From Mycobacterium avium subsp. avium (lineage in GTDB: Bacteria; Actinomycetota; Actinomycetes; Mycobacteriales; Mycobacteriaceae): a DNA stretch of 64,000 nucleotides. Positions 45,295 to 54,112 of the stretch are shown here, in pieces. The position numbers were made by a program, and so were the translations under genes. The notes beneath the pieces were generated by a model that saw only the letters and a list, made by a program, of their open reading frames with translations, made no database searches and had not been told where the DNA came from. The stretch covers positions 4,216,001-4,280,000 of the forward strand of contig NZ_CP046507.1 in assembly GCF_009741445.1 (NCBI RefSeq). The letters are read 5' to 3'. Each line of letters opens with the position of its first letter. Within the stretch, counting starts at the first letter, position 1.

Positions 45295-45954
45295 ATGAAA
45301 CACTTGACTCTAGCAACGATTTCCGTGGCGCTGAGTTTAGCGCTGGTGAGCTGCGGCCACGATCACAAATCCGGTGACAAAACGTCGTCGTCGACGTCGA
45401 CGGCGACGTCCTCGAAATCCAGCACCGCGCCGGCGGCGCAAGCCAAATACACCATCGCCGACTACGTGAAGGACAACCACATCTCCGAGACCCCGGTCCA
45501 CCACGGCGATCCGGGCCCGAACGTCGACCTGCCGGTGCCCGCCGGCTGGCAGCTCAACCAGATCTCCGGCACCTCCTACGGCGGCATCGTGCAGAGCCAG
45601 CCCGCCGACCCGTCCGACCCGCCCACCGTGTCGGCGCTGTTCTCCAAGCTGACCGGCGACGTCGACCCGGCGAAGATCATCCAGTACGCCCCGGGCGAGG
45701 TGCAGAACCTGCCCGGGTACTCCGGCAGCGGTGACGGCTCGGCGTCCACGCTGGGCGGTTACCAGGCCTGGCAGTTGGGCGGCACCTACCAGCGCGGCGG
45801 CAAGACCCGCGTCATCGCGCAGAAGACGGTGGTGATCCCCAGCCAGGGCGCGGTCTACGTGCTGCAGCTCAACGCCGACGGGCTGGAGAGCGACCAGGGC
45901 CCGTTGATGGACGCCACCCACATCATCGACGAGCAGACCACCATCACGGGCTGA
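45295..45954 (+). CDS. lpqN: Lipoprotein LpqN
   Basis: The 219-residue lipoprotein has a signal peptide ending in the lipobox LALVSCG (lipidated Cys about residue 18), a Ser/Thr-rich linker (SSSTSTATSSKSSTAPAA), and an LpqN/LpqT-type domain of about 160 residues. In M. tuberculosis, LpqN interacts with the MmpL3 mycolate-export machinery and is reported to act on host ubiquitin ligase CBL (family knowledge). The ATG has a GGGAG site about ten bases upstream. The stop is 12 bp from the convergent PAS-ANTAR gene. Confidence 0.92.
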   Translation: MKHLTLATISVALSLALVSCGHDHKSGDKTSSSTSTATSSKSSTAPAAQAKYTIADYVKDNHISETPVHHGDPGPNVDLPVPAGWQLNQISGTSYGGIVQSQPADPSDPPTVSALFSKLTGDVDPAKIIQYAPGEVQNLPGYSGSGDGSASTLGGYQAWQLGGTYQRGGKTRVIAQKTVVIPSQGAVYVLQLNADGLESDQGPLMDATHIIDEQTTITG

Positions 45955-45966
45955 CGGCGGCGGCGT

Positions 45967-46668
45967 TCAGCCGGAGCCGGCCTCGCCGGCGCCGGGCGGG
46001 CGCAGGTGGGCGGTGCGCAGTCGCTGGTCGAACCGCGAGCGCGCGGTGATGACCTCCTTGCCCAGCGCGGTGAAGTCTTCGGCGATGCGTTGCGCCAGCA
46101 CTGAGAGCTTGATGTTGCCGTGCTGGGACAGTGATTTGAGCATGTTGAACGCCGCGTCCTCGTCGATGCCGTAGACCAGCATCAGCATCCCCTTGGTGCG
46201 GTCGATGACGCCGCGCCGCCCGGCGATCTCGGAGACCTTGGCGCTGATCGAGTCCTCGCGGTTGCGGGTGGCGGCCGGGGTGACCTCGATGTAGAAGCCG
46301 TGGGTGCCGACGAGCGCGCCGCTGTCGTCGAAGAGCTGGTCGCCCACCACGACGACGTGGTGGATGATGCCGGCGGCGTCCACGATGCGGTGCCGGGTGC
46401 TGAACGCCTGCCGGCGCCGGATCATGTCGTTGATGCCGTCGATCACCTGCGGGCGATCGGCCGGATGCTTATGCGACAGCACCAGTTCGGTGGTGGGGGT
46501 GACGGTGCCGGGTTGGTAGCCGTGCATCCGCTGCACCTGGTCGGACCACACCCAGCGTTCGCCCTCGAAGTAGAAGCGGAACCAGCCCACCCGCTGCGGG
46601 GTGGCGCCGGCCAGGCCCCGCTCCAGCGCCGCGGCCTGCCCGTCTAGATTCCAAGCCACGGCGGACAT
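45967..46668 (-). CDS. PAS-ANTAR RNA-binding antiterminator
   Basis: The product of about 233 residues combines a PAS_3-type sensory domain (about residues 25-130; WFRFYFEGERWVWSDQVQRMHGY, HPADRPQV) with a C-terminal ANTAR domain (about 145-205; RRGVIDRTKGMLMLVYGIDEDAAFNMLKSLSQHGNIKLSVLAQRIAEDF). ANTAR proteins bind dual hairpins in nascent RNA and prevent termination. The PAS ligand or signal is not visible. The start is uncertain: ATG at 46668 or GTG at 46692, neither with a good ribosome-binding site. It is a stand-alone regulator with no adjacent kinase. Confidence 0.88.
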   Translation of the reverse strand: MSAVAWNLDGQAAALERGLAGATPQRVGWFRFYFEGERWVWSDQVQRMHGYQPGTVTPTTELVLSHKHPADRPQVIDGINDMIRRRQAFSTRHRIVDAAGIIHHVVVVGDQLFDDSGALVGTHGFYIEVTPAATRNREDSISAKVSEIAGRRGVIDRTKGMLMLVYGIDEDAAFNMLKSLSQHGNIKLSVLAQRIAEDFTALGKEVITARSRFDQRLRTAHLRPPGAGEAGSG

Positions 46669-46845
46669 TTCGGGTCGAGAGCGGCGGCGCACAGCGGTAG
46701 CGATCCGGCGCGGATCGCCACTGGCGGCCCCGGAGAACTGGCACGGCGCGTGCAGGAGTCAACTGCCCCCATGGCGGTCAGGTTACATTTTCTGACCAGC
46801 GGTCACCGCCAAAACGGTGAAATTGCCGGGCGAGTAAGTTTCACG

Positions 46846-47601
46846 CTACAGCTGCCGTCGCAGTCTTTCCACCAGGGCGAGCAGCTTCGCGTGGTGTGAC
46901 CCTGGCCAGTAGATGCGGCCGCATCGGGTGCAGCGGCTGAAGTCGTCGTAGTACCGCCGGGTCAGCGGCGGCAGCTGGTCGCTCACCTCGTCCTTGGCGA
47001 CCGCGGTCAGGGTCCCGTTGCAGCGCACGCAGCGCGACAGCGGCGCCAGCCGCCCGGTCAGGTCGAGCCGGCGGATTACGCCCAGCGCCTGCTCCTCGGG
47101 GTCGTCGGGGCGCACGAACAGTCCGTGGGTGACCGCGCGGCGCTTCAGCAGGCCGCGGTCGCGGGTCAGCAGGATGCGGTGCTGCTCGGCGCTGATCGCG
47201 GCCAGGGTCTGGTCGTCGGCGTCGTTCGACCACCACACGTCGAACCCGAACAGCCGCAACAGCCAGGCCAGCCGGCCCAGGTTGACGTCGATGACGAACC
47301 GGGGATCGCGCAACGGCACCGGCCGCAGCCGGGCGGTGGGCCCGATGTCGAGCGCCTCGAACATCGGGTAGGCGGCGATGCGGTCGCCGGCCCGGGGGCG
47401 GTGGTCGAACCCGTGGACGGAGCCGTTCACCACGATGAGGTCGACCTCGGTGTGCGGAATTCCCATCGCCTCCAACACATCCTTGACGGTCTGGTGCGCC
47501 CGGAACGGGCGGCGCACCGCGGCGCCGCGCGACTCGGCGGGCAGAAAGTCGTTGAGTTCGGCGTAGGCCCGAACCTCCACGTAGCCGGCCGGCTCGCTCA
47601 C
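46846..47601 (-). CDS. Mut7-C RNase-domain protein with N-terminal ubiquitin-like domain (Rv0579-like)
   Basis: The 251-residue protein has an N-terminal beta-grasp (ubiquitin/MoaD-like) domain at about residues 8-88 (VEVRAYAELNDFLP, FRAHQTVKDVLEAMGIP) and a Mut7-C PIN-like domain from about 100 (FVIDVNLGRLAWLLRLFGFDVWW, LLTRDRGLLKRR), ending in a zinc-ribbon-like CVRCNGTL...CTRCGRIYWPGSH. The Mut7-C fold is related to PIN nucleases. It begins with GTG overlapping the galK stop (GTGA), so it is translationally coupled to the galactose genes. An RNA-processing role is inferred, not shown. Confidence 0.85.
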   Translation of the reverse strand: MSEPAGYVEVRAYAELNDFLPAESRGAAVRRPFRAHQTVKDVLEAMGIPHTEVDLIVVNGSVHGFDHRPRAGDRIAAYPMFEALDIGPTARLRPVPLRDPRFVIDVNLGRLAWLLRLFGFDVWWSNDADDQTLAAISAEQHRILLTRDRGLLKRRAVTHGLFVRPDDPEEQALGVIRRLDLTGRLAPLSRCVRCNGTLTAVAKDEVSDQLPPLTRRYYDDFSRCTRCGRIYWPGSHHAKLLALVERLRRQL

Positions 47602-48689
47602 CGGCACGGGCCCGCGCCCGCGGCGGCGCGGGTACGGGTGACGACGGGTTGGGCGAAGCCGGCCTGCGTCGCGGCCCGCCGCACCGCCTGCCCGATCGCC
47701 TCGGCGCGCTGCACCGGCGCCAGGGCGATCACGCAGCCGCCGAACCCGCCGCCGGTCATCCGTGCCCCCAGCGCGCCGGCGCGCAGCGCGGTGTCGGCGA
47801 TCAAGTCGATGCGTTCGGTGGTGATGCCGAAGTCGTCGCGCATGGACGCATGCGAGGCGGTGAAGATCCGCCCCGCCTCGGTATAGTCCGAATTGTTCAG
47901 CGCCGCAACGCAATCGATGACCCGCCCGTTCTCGGTGAGCACGTGGCGGGCGCGGCGGGCGTCGACGGGGTCGCGGACCGCGGCCAGGTCGGTGCAGCCG
48001 CGGTCGGCGGCCGCCCGCAGCGAGGACGCGGACAGGTCGGCGGCCGCCCGCTCGCAGGACAGCCGCCGGGCCGCGTAGTCGCCGCCGGCGTGGGTGTGGC
48101 GCTCCCGGGAGTCGATCAGCAACAGGGCGACCCCGGCGGCGTCAGGGTCGAAGGCCACCGGGGTGACGGCCAGGTCGGCGAAGTCGATCAGCACCGCGGC
48201 GGCAGGGCGGCCGTACAGCGCGGCCAGCTGGTCGAGCAAACCCGTTGGGGCGCCGACGTATTCGTTTTCGGCGCGCTGGGCCAGCCGGGCCTGTTCGGTG
48301 GCGTCGATGCGAATCCCGGCGGCCGACGAGATCGCGCCCAGCACGGCGCATTCCAGCGCCGCCGAGGACGACAGGCCCGAACCCATCGGCACGTCGCTGG
48401 TGATCGACATCGCCCCGCCGGGCACCGGGTGGCCGGCGGTGCGCAGCGCCCACATCACCCCGGCCGGATAGGCCGCCCAGCCGGTGACGTCGCCGGGGCC
48501 GGTGTCGATCGGGATCCGCACCGGCGCGTCCGCGCGGTCGCTGACCACCGTGATGGCATCGTCGTCGGCGGGCGTGAAGCTGGCCACGGTGCGCTGGGGC
48601 AGGGCGATCGGCAGCGCGAAACCCAGGTTGTAGTCGGTGTGTTCGCCGATCAGGTTGATCCGGCCGGGCGCGGCGTAGCGGACGGTCAT
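47598..48689 (-). CDS. galK: Galactokinase
   Basis: The 363-residue GHMP kinase phosphorylates alpha-D-galactose at C1. It carries the galactose-binding signature GRINLIGEHTDYNLGFALP (residues 9-27), the GHMP ATP-binding motif PMGSGLSSSAALECA and the C-terminal GARMTGGGFGGCVIAL. The length equals M. tuberculosis GalK. It overlaps galT by ATGA upstream and the Mut7-C gene by GTGA downstream. It starts the Leloir pathway together with GalT. Confidence 0.96.
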   Translation of the reverse strand: MTVRYAAPGRINLIGEHTDYNLGFALPIALPQRTVASFTPADDDAITVVSDRADAPVRIPIDTGPGDVTGWAAYPAGVMWALRTAGHPVPGGAMSITSDVPMGSGLSSSAALECAVLGAISSAAGIRIDATEQARLAQRAENEYVGAPTGLLDQLAALYGRPAAAVLIDFADLAVTPVAFDPDAAGVALLLIDSRERHTHAGGDYAARRLSCERAAADLSASSLRAAADRGCTDLAAVRDPVDARRARHVLTENGRVIDCVAALNNSDYTEAGRIFTASHASMRDDFGITTERIDLIADTALRAGALGARMTGGGFGGCVIALAPVQRAEAIGQAVRRAATQAGFAQPVVTRTRAAAGAGPCR

Positions 48690-49858
48690 CGCAGCTCCCG
48701 CAGCCGCTGGGCCACGCTTTCCGGGGTGACGTCGCTGATGAAGGCGTCCATCGCCGATTCGGAGGCGGCGAGGAATTTGAGCTTGGTCGCGCTGCGCCGG
48801 ATGGACATCAGTTCGACGTGGAAGTAGCCGTGGGCCTGAGCACCGGTGCCGGTGTATTGGTGCAGCGCCGAAATGTAGGGCAGCGGTGCGTCATACATCC
48901 GGTCGAAGCGGCGCAGCACGTCCAGATAGACGGCCACGAACCCGTCCACCTCGTCGTCGCGCAGTGCGGTCAGGTTGGGCACGAACCTGTTCGGGTAGAT
49001 GTGCACCTCCACCGGCCACCGCGCCGCGAACGGCACGAACGCGGTGAACAGGTCGTCGCGGGCGATGATTCGGCTGCCGTCGGCGACCTCGCGGGCCAGC
49101 AGGTCACCGAAGAGGTTGCCGCCGTGGCGTTTTCGATGGTCGTCCGCCTGGCCCAGCATGGCGGCTGTGCGCGGGGTCAGGTAGGGGTAGCCGTAGATCT
49201 GGCCGTGCGGATGGGTCAGGGTCACCCCGATCTCCTCCCCGCGGTTCTCGAAGCAGAACACCTGCTCAATGCCCGGGGTGGCCATCAGCTCGGCGGTGCG
49301 ATGCCGCCAGGCCTGCACCACCAGCCGGGCGTGCGCGGGTGGCAGCCCCGCGAACGACCCCGTGTGGTCGGCCGAGAAGCAGACCACCTCGCAGCGGCCG
49401 TGCGCGGGCGCGGACACGAACCCGTCGGCGCCGGCGGCCGGCAGCCCCGGTGCCGCACCGGACAGGCTGGGAAAGCGGTTCTCGAACACCACGACGTCGT
49501 AGTCGGCGGCGGGCACCTCGCTGGTCAGCCCGGTCGGCCCGGGGCAGAGCGGGCACGCGTCGGGCGGCGGCTTGTAGGTGCGGTCCTGGCGCAGCGCGGC
49601 GATGATCACCCACTGCCCGGTGGACCGGTCGAACCGCAGCTGCGACTGTCCGCCCGGCGCAACGGTTTCGGCGGTTCGGGGCGGCAGGGGGCGGCGGTCT
49701 TCGACCGGCGAAGCGCGGTGCCCGGGCAGCGAGAAGAACAGCAGGTCGCGACCGTCAGCCAGCTTCGCCCGCGTCGGCCCCATGATGTCGAACACTAGCT
49801 TGGTCGCCGCCGCGCGGTTCGGGTAACCATGGGGGGTACGCGCAAGAGAGGCGGTCAT
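48686..49858 (-). CDS. galT: Galactose-1-phosphate uridylyltransferase (intact)
   Basis: The 390-residue enzyme exchanges UMP between UDP-glucose and galactose-1-phosphate. It has the active-site THPHGQIYGYP (HPH with the uridylylated His), the zinc-type N-terminal CPLCPG pair and the late segment HVELMSIRRSATKLKFLAASE. In the H37Rv annotation galT is split into galTa and galTb; here it is one uninterrupted frame. It is the first gene of the gal operon; its ATG lies only 37 bp from the divergent FUSC gene. Confidence 0.95.
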   Translation of the reverse strand: MTASLARTPHGYPNRAAATKLVFDIMGPTRAKLADGRDLLFFSLPGHRASPVEDRRPLPPRTAETVAPGGQSQLRFDRSTGQWVIIAALRQDRTYKPPPDACPLCPGPTGLTSEVPAADYDVVVFENRFPSLSGAAPGLPAAGADGFVSAPAHGRCEVVCFSADHTGSFAGLPPAHARLVVQAWRHRTAELMATPGIEQVFCFENRGEEIGVTLTHPHGQIYGYPYLTPRTAAMLGQADDHRKRHGGNLFGDLLAREVADGSRIIARDDLFTAFVPFAARWPVEVHIYPNRFVPNLTALRDDEVDGFVAVYLDVLRRFDRMYDAPLPYISALHQYTGTGAQAHGYFHVELMSIRRSATKLKFLAASESAMDAFISDVTPESVAQRLRELR

Positions 49859-49895
49859 CGGAATAACGGATCTCTACGAACGCGCCCGCAACTGG

Positions 49896-52079
49896 GTGAT
49901 CGGCTCCGATCCCGGCTTGCTGCGGCTGCGCATGGCGACTCGGACCACGGCCGCGCTCGGGCTGTCACTGCTGGCGCTGTGGCTGCTGACCAGGGCGACG
50001 GGACAGCCGTTGACCGTCGCGTTGCTGGGTGTGGTGATCACCATGGTCGCGTCGCGCTCGGTCAACGAGCCCGATCCGCGCCAGCAGCGGATCACCATGG
50101 CGCTGTTGCCGGTTCCGGCCGCGGTGGCCATCACGGCCGCTGCGGTGCTGGCGCCGCACCCGGTGGCCGGCGACGTGGTGTTCGTGCTGATCGTGTTCGC
50201 GGCGGCCTACATTCGCCGCTTCGGCGCGCGGGGCCGCGCGCTGGGCATGGTCGCGTTCATGTCCTACTTCTTCACGCTGTATCTGCGTGCCCGGGTCTCG
50301 GAGCTGCCCTGGATGATCGGGGCGGTCGCGGTGGGCACGGTGTGCACGTATGTGATGACCAGCCATGTGCTGCCCGACCGGCCGGAGCGGGTGCTGCGGG
50401 CCACCATCCGGGCGCTGCGGGCCCGCATGGCGATCGTGATCGACACCACCGCCGAGGCGGTGCGCACCGGCCGGCTGGACGAGCGGCGGCGCCGGCGCAT
50501 GCGGGCCCGCACCGTCCGGCTCAACGAGACCGCCCTGATGGTGCAGAGCCAGATCGAGGACAGGGCCGACCCGGGCACGCTGTGGCCCGGAGTCACCGCC
50601 GAACAGCTGGCCCCCTGGCTGTTGGACGCCGAGCTGGCCATCGAGTGGGTGGCGACGGCCGGGCGGCGGGCCGCGGCCCTGGGCGCCGAGTTACCCGAGG
50701 CCGTGCGCGCCGAATTGGTCTCGGCGCTAACCCAATTGGGCCGCGCGATCCGGTTGCCCGAACCGGGTGGCCTGCGCGACGCCGCCAGCCGAGCGCGCCG
50801 GCTGCTGGACGCGGCCACCGACGACCGGCCCGCCGGCACCGAGGTGCGCCGGCTGGCCCTGGCGATCATCAACGCCGCGACGGCGACCGCCGACGTGCGG
50901 GCCATCGTCGACGGGGCTGCCGGCGCCGCGGTGCCCGACGTCGCCGGCAGCGAGCGCCCGCCGGCGGCCGCCGGCGTCGCGGCCGAGGAGCCCGCCGAGC
51001 AAGAAGAAGAACAACCGGCGGGTCTGCGGCCCACCACCCGTCAGGCCATCCAGGTGTCGGTGGCGGCGTCGCTGGCCATCATCACCGGCGAGCTGGTGTC
51101 GCCGGCCCGCTGGTATTGGGCCGTGATCGCCGCGTTCGTCATCTTCGCCGGCACCAACTCGTGGGGCGAAACCCTGACCAAGGGCTGGCAGCGGCTGCTC
51201 GGCACGATGCTCGGCGTGCCCGCCGGCGTGCTGGTGGCCACACTGCTGACCGGACACGAGGCGGCCGCGCTGGCCGGCATCTTCGTGTGCCTGTTCTGTG
51301 CCTTCTATTTCATGACGGTGACCTACAGCCTGATGACCTTCTGGATCACCACCATGCTGGCGCTGCTGTACGGGCTGCTCGGCCAGTTCTCGTTCGGGGT
51401 GCTGATGCTTCGCATCGAAGAGACCGCGCTCGGCGCGGTAATCGGTGCGACGGTGGCCGTCGTGGTGCTGCCGACCAACACCCGGACCGCGATCCGCGCC
51501 GACACCCGGGCCTTTCTGACCAGCCTGTCCGCGCTGATCGAGGCCTGCGCGGCGGCCATGTCCGGCGGCGCGGCCAGCCCGTCCGAGCAGGCACGTCAGC
51601 TGGACCGCGACCTGCAGCAGTTCCGGGTGACCGCCAAGCCGCTGCTGGCCGGTGTCGCCGGGCTCGCGGGCCGCCGCGGCATCCGCCGCGCGCTGCGGAT
51701 CTTCACCGCCTGCGACCGGTACGGCCGGGCGCTGGCGCGCAGCAGCGAGCAGTACCGCGGCTCGCCCGGGCCCGGCCCCCAACTGGCGCAAGCCTTTTCG
51801 GCGGCCGCGGCCCAGACGCGGCGCAACCTCGACGCGTTACTGGAGGCGATCGACAGTGGCCACCCGCCGACGTTGGTCTCGGCGGCCGACGAACTCGACG
51901 CCGCGGAAACCGCGGCCCGCCAGCACGACAGCGACGGTGACGGCGAGACACGGCCCGACGTCCGGCGATTCCTGACCGCCGTGCACGCCCTGCGCCAGAT
52001 CGAGCGGGCCGTCATCAGCACGGCCACCAATCTCGGTGGCCGCGAAGACGTCAGGACGGCCACCGCCGCGCCGCGCTGA
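49896..52079 (+). CDS. FUSC family integral membrane protein
   Basis: The 727-residue protein has two sets of membrane helices, about residues 12-165 and 385-530, separated by a long soluble helical region (170-380) and followed by a C-terminal soluble helical region (530-727). The second set matches the FUSC/ArAE-like core (RWYWAVIAAFVIFAGTNSWGETLTKG, GTMLGVPAGVLVATLL). Such proteins are related to the fusaric acid/aromatic acid exporter family. The GTG at 49896 is the first plausible start, but the frame is open upstream to 49827. Divergent from galT. Substrate unknown. Confidence 0.86.
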   Translation: MIGSDPGLLRLRMATRTTAALGLSLLALWLLTRATGQPLTVALLGVVITMVASRSVNEPDPRQQRITMALLPVPAAVAITAAAVLAPHPVAGDVVFVLIVFAAAYIRRFGARGRALGMVAFMSYFFTLYLRARVSELPWMIGAVAVGTVCTYVMTSHVLPDRPERVLRATIRALRARMAIVIDTTAEAVRTGRLDERRRRRMRARTVRLNETALMVQSQIEDRADPGTLWPGVTAEQLAPWLLDAELAIEWVATAGRRAAALGAELPEAVRAELVSALTQLGRAIRLPEPGGLRDAASRARRLLDAATDDRPAGTEVRRLALAIINAATATADVRAIVDGAAGAAVPDVAGSERPPAAAGVAAEEPAEQEEEQPAGLRPTTRQAIQVSVAASLAIITGELVSPARWYWAVIAAFVIFAGTNSWGETLTKGWQRLLGTMLGVPAGVLVATLLTGHEAAALAGIFVCLFCAFYFMTVTYSLMTFWITTMLALLYGLLGQFSFGVLMLRIEETALGAVIGATVAVVVLPTNTRTAIRADTRAFLTSLSALIEACAAAMSGGAASPSEQARQLDRDLQQFRVTAKPLLAGVAGLAGRRGIRRALRIFTACDRYGRALARSSEQYRGSPGPGPQLAQAFSAAAAQTRRNLDALLEAIDSGHPPTLVSAADELDAAETAARQHDSDGDGETRPDVRRFLTAVHALRQIERAVISTATNLGGREDVRTATAAPR

Positions 52080-52117
52080 CGGACGGGGCCACGTTTGCTA
52101 CCGGCGGCACCGGCGGG

Positions 52118-52987
52118 TTAGCCGGGCTGCGGGCTCGTCGCATCGCGGCGCTCACCGGTGGCGATGAAGTCCTCGATCAGCTCCACCACCCGCATGGGCG
52201 CCTCGACCTGCGCGAAGTGCCCGACGTCGGGCAGCACCTCGAGCCGGGCGTCGGTGCGCGCCTCGTGCGCGGCGTAGGCGTGGTCGACGGGAATGATGCC
52301 GTCGCGCTCCCCCCAGATCGCCATGACCGGTAGCTCCTCGCGCAACCGCAGCCGGTTGAGCGCGCTGACCGCCTGCCCGCGGTAATCGACCACCGATCGC
52401 AGCGTCTTCAGGAACGATTGGCGGGTTTCGCCGTCCGACAACGACGAGTAGGCGTTCCACAACTCCGCCCCGCGCGGCGACTGGATGCCGGCGCCGCGCA
52501 GCCAGGACCGCAGCTTGTTGCCGACGGACAGCACGGGCGTCGGCGCGATGACCGGCAACACCAGCTCCGCGCCGGGTGCGGAGAGCAGCCGCAGCACCCA
52601 TCCGACGTCCGGGCCCAGGCCGCCGCTGCTGATCAGGATCAACCGCTGGGCGTAATCGGGGTGCTGGTACACGAACTGCATGGCCACCCCGCCGCCGAGC
52701 GAATGGCCGACCACGGTGGCCCGGCTGACGCCGAGTTCGTCGAGGAAGTCACGAAGCCAGACCGCGAAGGCACCCAGCGAGTAGTCGGTGCGCGGTTTCG
52801 CCGACTCGCCGTGCCCGAGCAGGTCGGGGGCGATGACTCGGAACTTCTTGGCCAGCGGCGGTATCACCGACCGCCAGGTCTCCGAGCTGCCGGCCATGCC
52901 GTGGATGAGCAGCAGCACCTCGCCCTCCCCCTGGTCGCGGAAGGCGACGCGGTCGCCGTGCAGTTCGAGAAACTTCAGCTCGCTCAT
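52118..52987 (-). CDS. Alpha/beta hydrolase
   Basis: The 289-residue cytoplasmic enzyme has the alpha/beta hydrolase fold: oxyanion-hole HGMAGSSETW near residues 29-38, nucleophile elbow VGHSLGGG (Ser about 95), acidic residue in WGERDGIIP (about 228-236) and catalytic His in DVGHFAQVE (about 256). It resembles the MhpC/epoxide-hydrolase-like esterase group. No cap-domain feature identifies its substrate. It is divergent from the NYN-domain gene with a 50-bp gap, suggesting back-to-back promoters. Confidence 0.9.
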   Translation of the reverse strand: MSELKFLELHGDRVAFRDQGEGEVLLLIHGMAGSSETWRSVIPPLAKKFRVIAPDLLGHGESAKPRTDYSLGAFAVWLRDFLDELGVSRATVVGHSLGGGVAMQFVYQHPDYAQRLILISSGGLGPDVGWVLRLLSAPGAELVLPVIAPTPVLSVGNKLRSWLRGAGIQSPRGAELWNAYSSLSDGETRQSFLKTLRSVVDYRGQAVSALNRLRLREELPVMAIWGERDGIIPVDHAYAAHEARTDARLEVLPDVGHFAQVEAPMRVVELIEDFIATGERRDATSPQPG

Positions 52988-53037
52988 GTGGCTCGGATAC
53001 CCACCCGACGCCGTCTATCTCGGCAATGATCGAAGGC

Positions 53038-53916
53038 ATGTCCGAACCGGTTGCCCCCCGCGTGGCCGTCTACCTCGACTTCGACAACATCGTGATCTCC
53101 CGCTACGACCAGATTCACGGCCGGAACTCGTTCCAGCGGGACAAGGCCAAGGGGCTCGAGCAGTTCACCGAGCGGCTCGAGCAGGCGACGGTCGACGTCG
53201 GCGCGATCCTGGATTTCGCGTCGTCGTTCGGCACGCTGGTGCTCACCCGCGCCTATGCCGACTGGTCGGCCGAGATCAACGCCGGGTATCGCGGGCAGTT
53301 GGTGGCCCGCGCGGTCGACCTGGTGCAGCTGTTCCCGGCCGCCGCCTACGGCAAGAACGGCGCCGACATCCGGTTGGCCGTCGACGCGGTGGAGGACATG
53401 TTCCGGCTGCCCGACCTGACGCATGTGGTGATCGTCGCCGGTGACTCCGACTACATTCCGTTGGCCCAGCGCTGCAAGCGGCTGGGCCGGTACGTGGTCG
53501 GCATCGGGGTGGCCGGCGCGTCGAGCCGGGCGCTGGCGGCGGCGTGCGATGAGTTCGTCATCTACGACGCGCTGCCCGGGGTAACGGCGCTGGACCGCAC
53601 CCCCGCGCCGGCCGAAACGGTGCCCGCCAAACCGCGCACCCGGCGCGGCAAGGCAGCCCAACCCGAGGAGCCCGACCCGCAGGCCGCGGCCACCGCGCTG
53701 CTGACCCGCGCGCTGCAGATCGGTTTGGAGAAGGACGACGTCGACTGGCTGCACAACTCGGCCGTCAAGGCCCAGATGAAGCGGATGGATCCGTCGTTCA
53801 GCGAAAAGTCTTTGGGTTTCCGCTCGTTCAGCGATTTCCTGCGGTCGCGCTCCGACGTCGTCGAGCTGGACGAGACGTCGACGACGCGGATGGTGCGGCT
53901 GCGCCCGCACGAGTGA
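53038..53916 (+). CDS. NYN-domain ribonuclease-like protein with C-terminal LOTUS/OST-HTH domain
   Basis: The 292-residue protein has an N-terminal NYN (PIN-like) domain with the acidic active-site residues in VAVYLDFDNI (residues 9-18), GADIRLAVDA (about 110-118) and VIVAGDSDYIPLAQRC (about 135-150). It then has a Pro/Ala-rich linker and a LOTUS/OST-HTH domain (about 222-292; SLGFRSFSDFLRSRSDVV). NYN plus LOTUS proteins are thought to be RNA-targeting nucleases, comparable to the LabA and MARF1/limkain families. The ATG at 53038 was chosen; an ATG at 53026 is also in frame. Confidence 0.85.
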   Translation: MSEPVAPRVAVYLDFDNIVISRYDQIHGRNSFQRDKAKGLEQFTERLEQATVDVGAILDFASSFGTLVLTRAYADWSAEINAGYRGQLVARAVDLVQLFPAAAYGKNGADIRLAVDAVEDMFRLPDLTHVVIVAGDSDYIPLAQRCKRLGRYVVGIGVAGASSRALAAACDEFVIYDALPGVTALDRTPAPAETVPAKPRTRRGKAAQPEEPDPQAAATALLTRALQIGLEKDDVDWLHNSAVKAQMKRMDPSFSEKSLGFRSFSDFLRSRSDVVELDETSTTRMVRLRPHE

Positions 53917-54112
53917 ATTCGCCGCCCCGATCGCCCCGTCCCGACTCCGGCCCGTCCCAGCCCATCCCGGCCCAATCCCGGCCATGCATTTTTCGTTTGG
54001 TGTATGGCGTTTCGTGCCTGCGGCGCCGCCGGTCGTTGACACTCCCCCGACCTGGCCATACATTGACTGAAAGTCGTCCGCAGCGTGCTGCGGGGTCGAT
54101 GAGGAGACCGCG
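53917..54112. repeat. Intergenic C-rich degenerate short repeats
   Basis: Between the NYN gene and the P450 gene, 53931-53983 is a run of imperfect GGCCCATCCC-like units (GGCCCGTCCC, AGCCCATCCC, GGCCCAATCCC), followed by an AT-richer stretch that probably holds the P450 promoter. I see no gene here. Confidence 0.45.

Noticed and set aside
53931..53983. C-rich repeats considered as a CRISPR or MIRU-type array
   Set aside because: Units are only about 10 bp, degenerate and without spacers of constant length.
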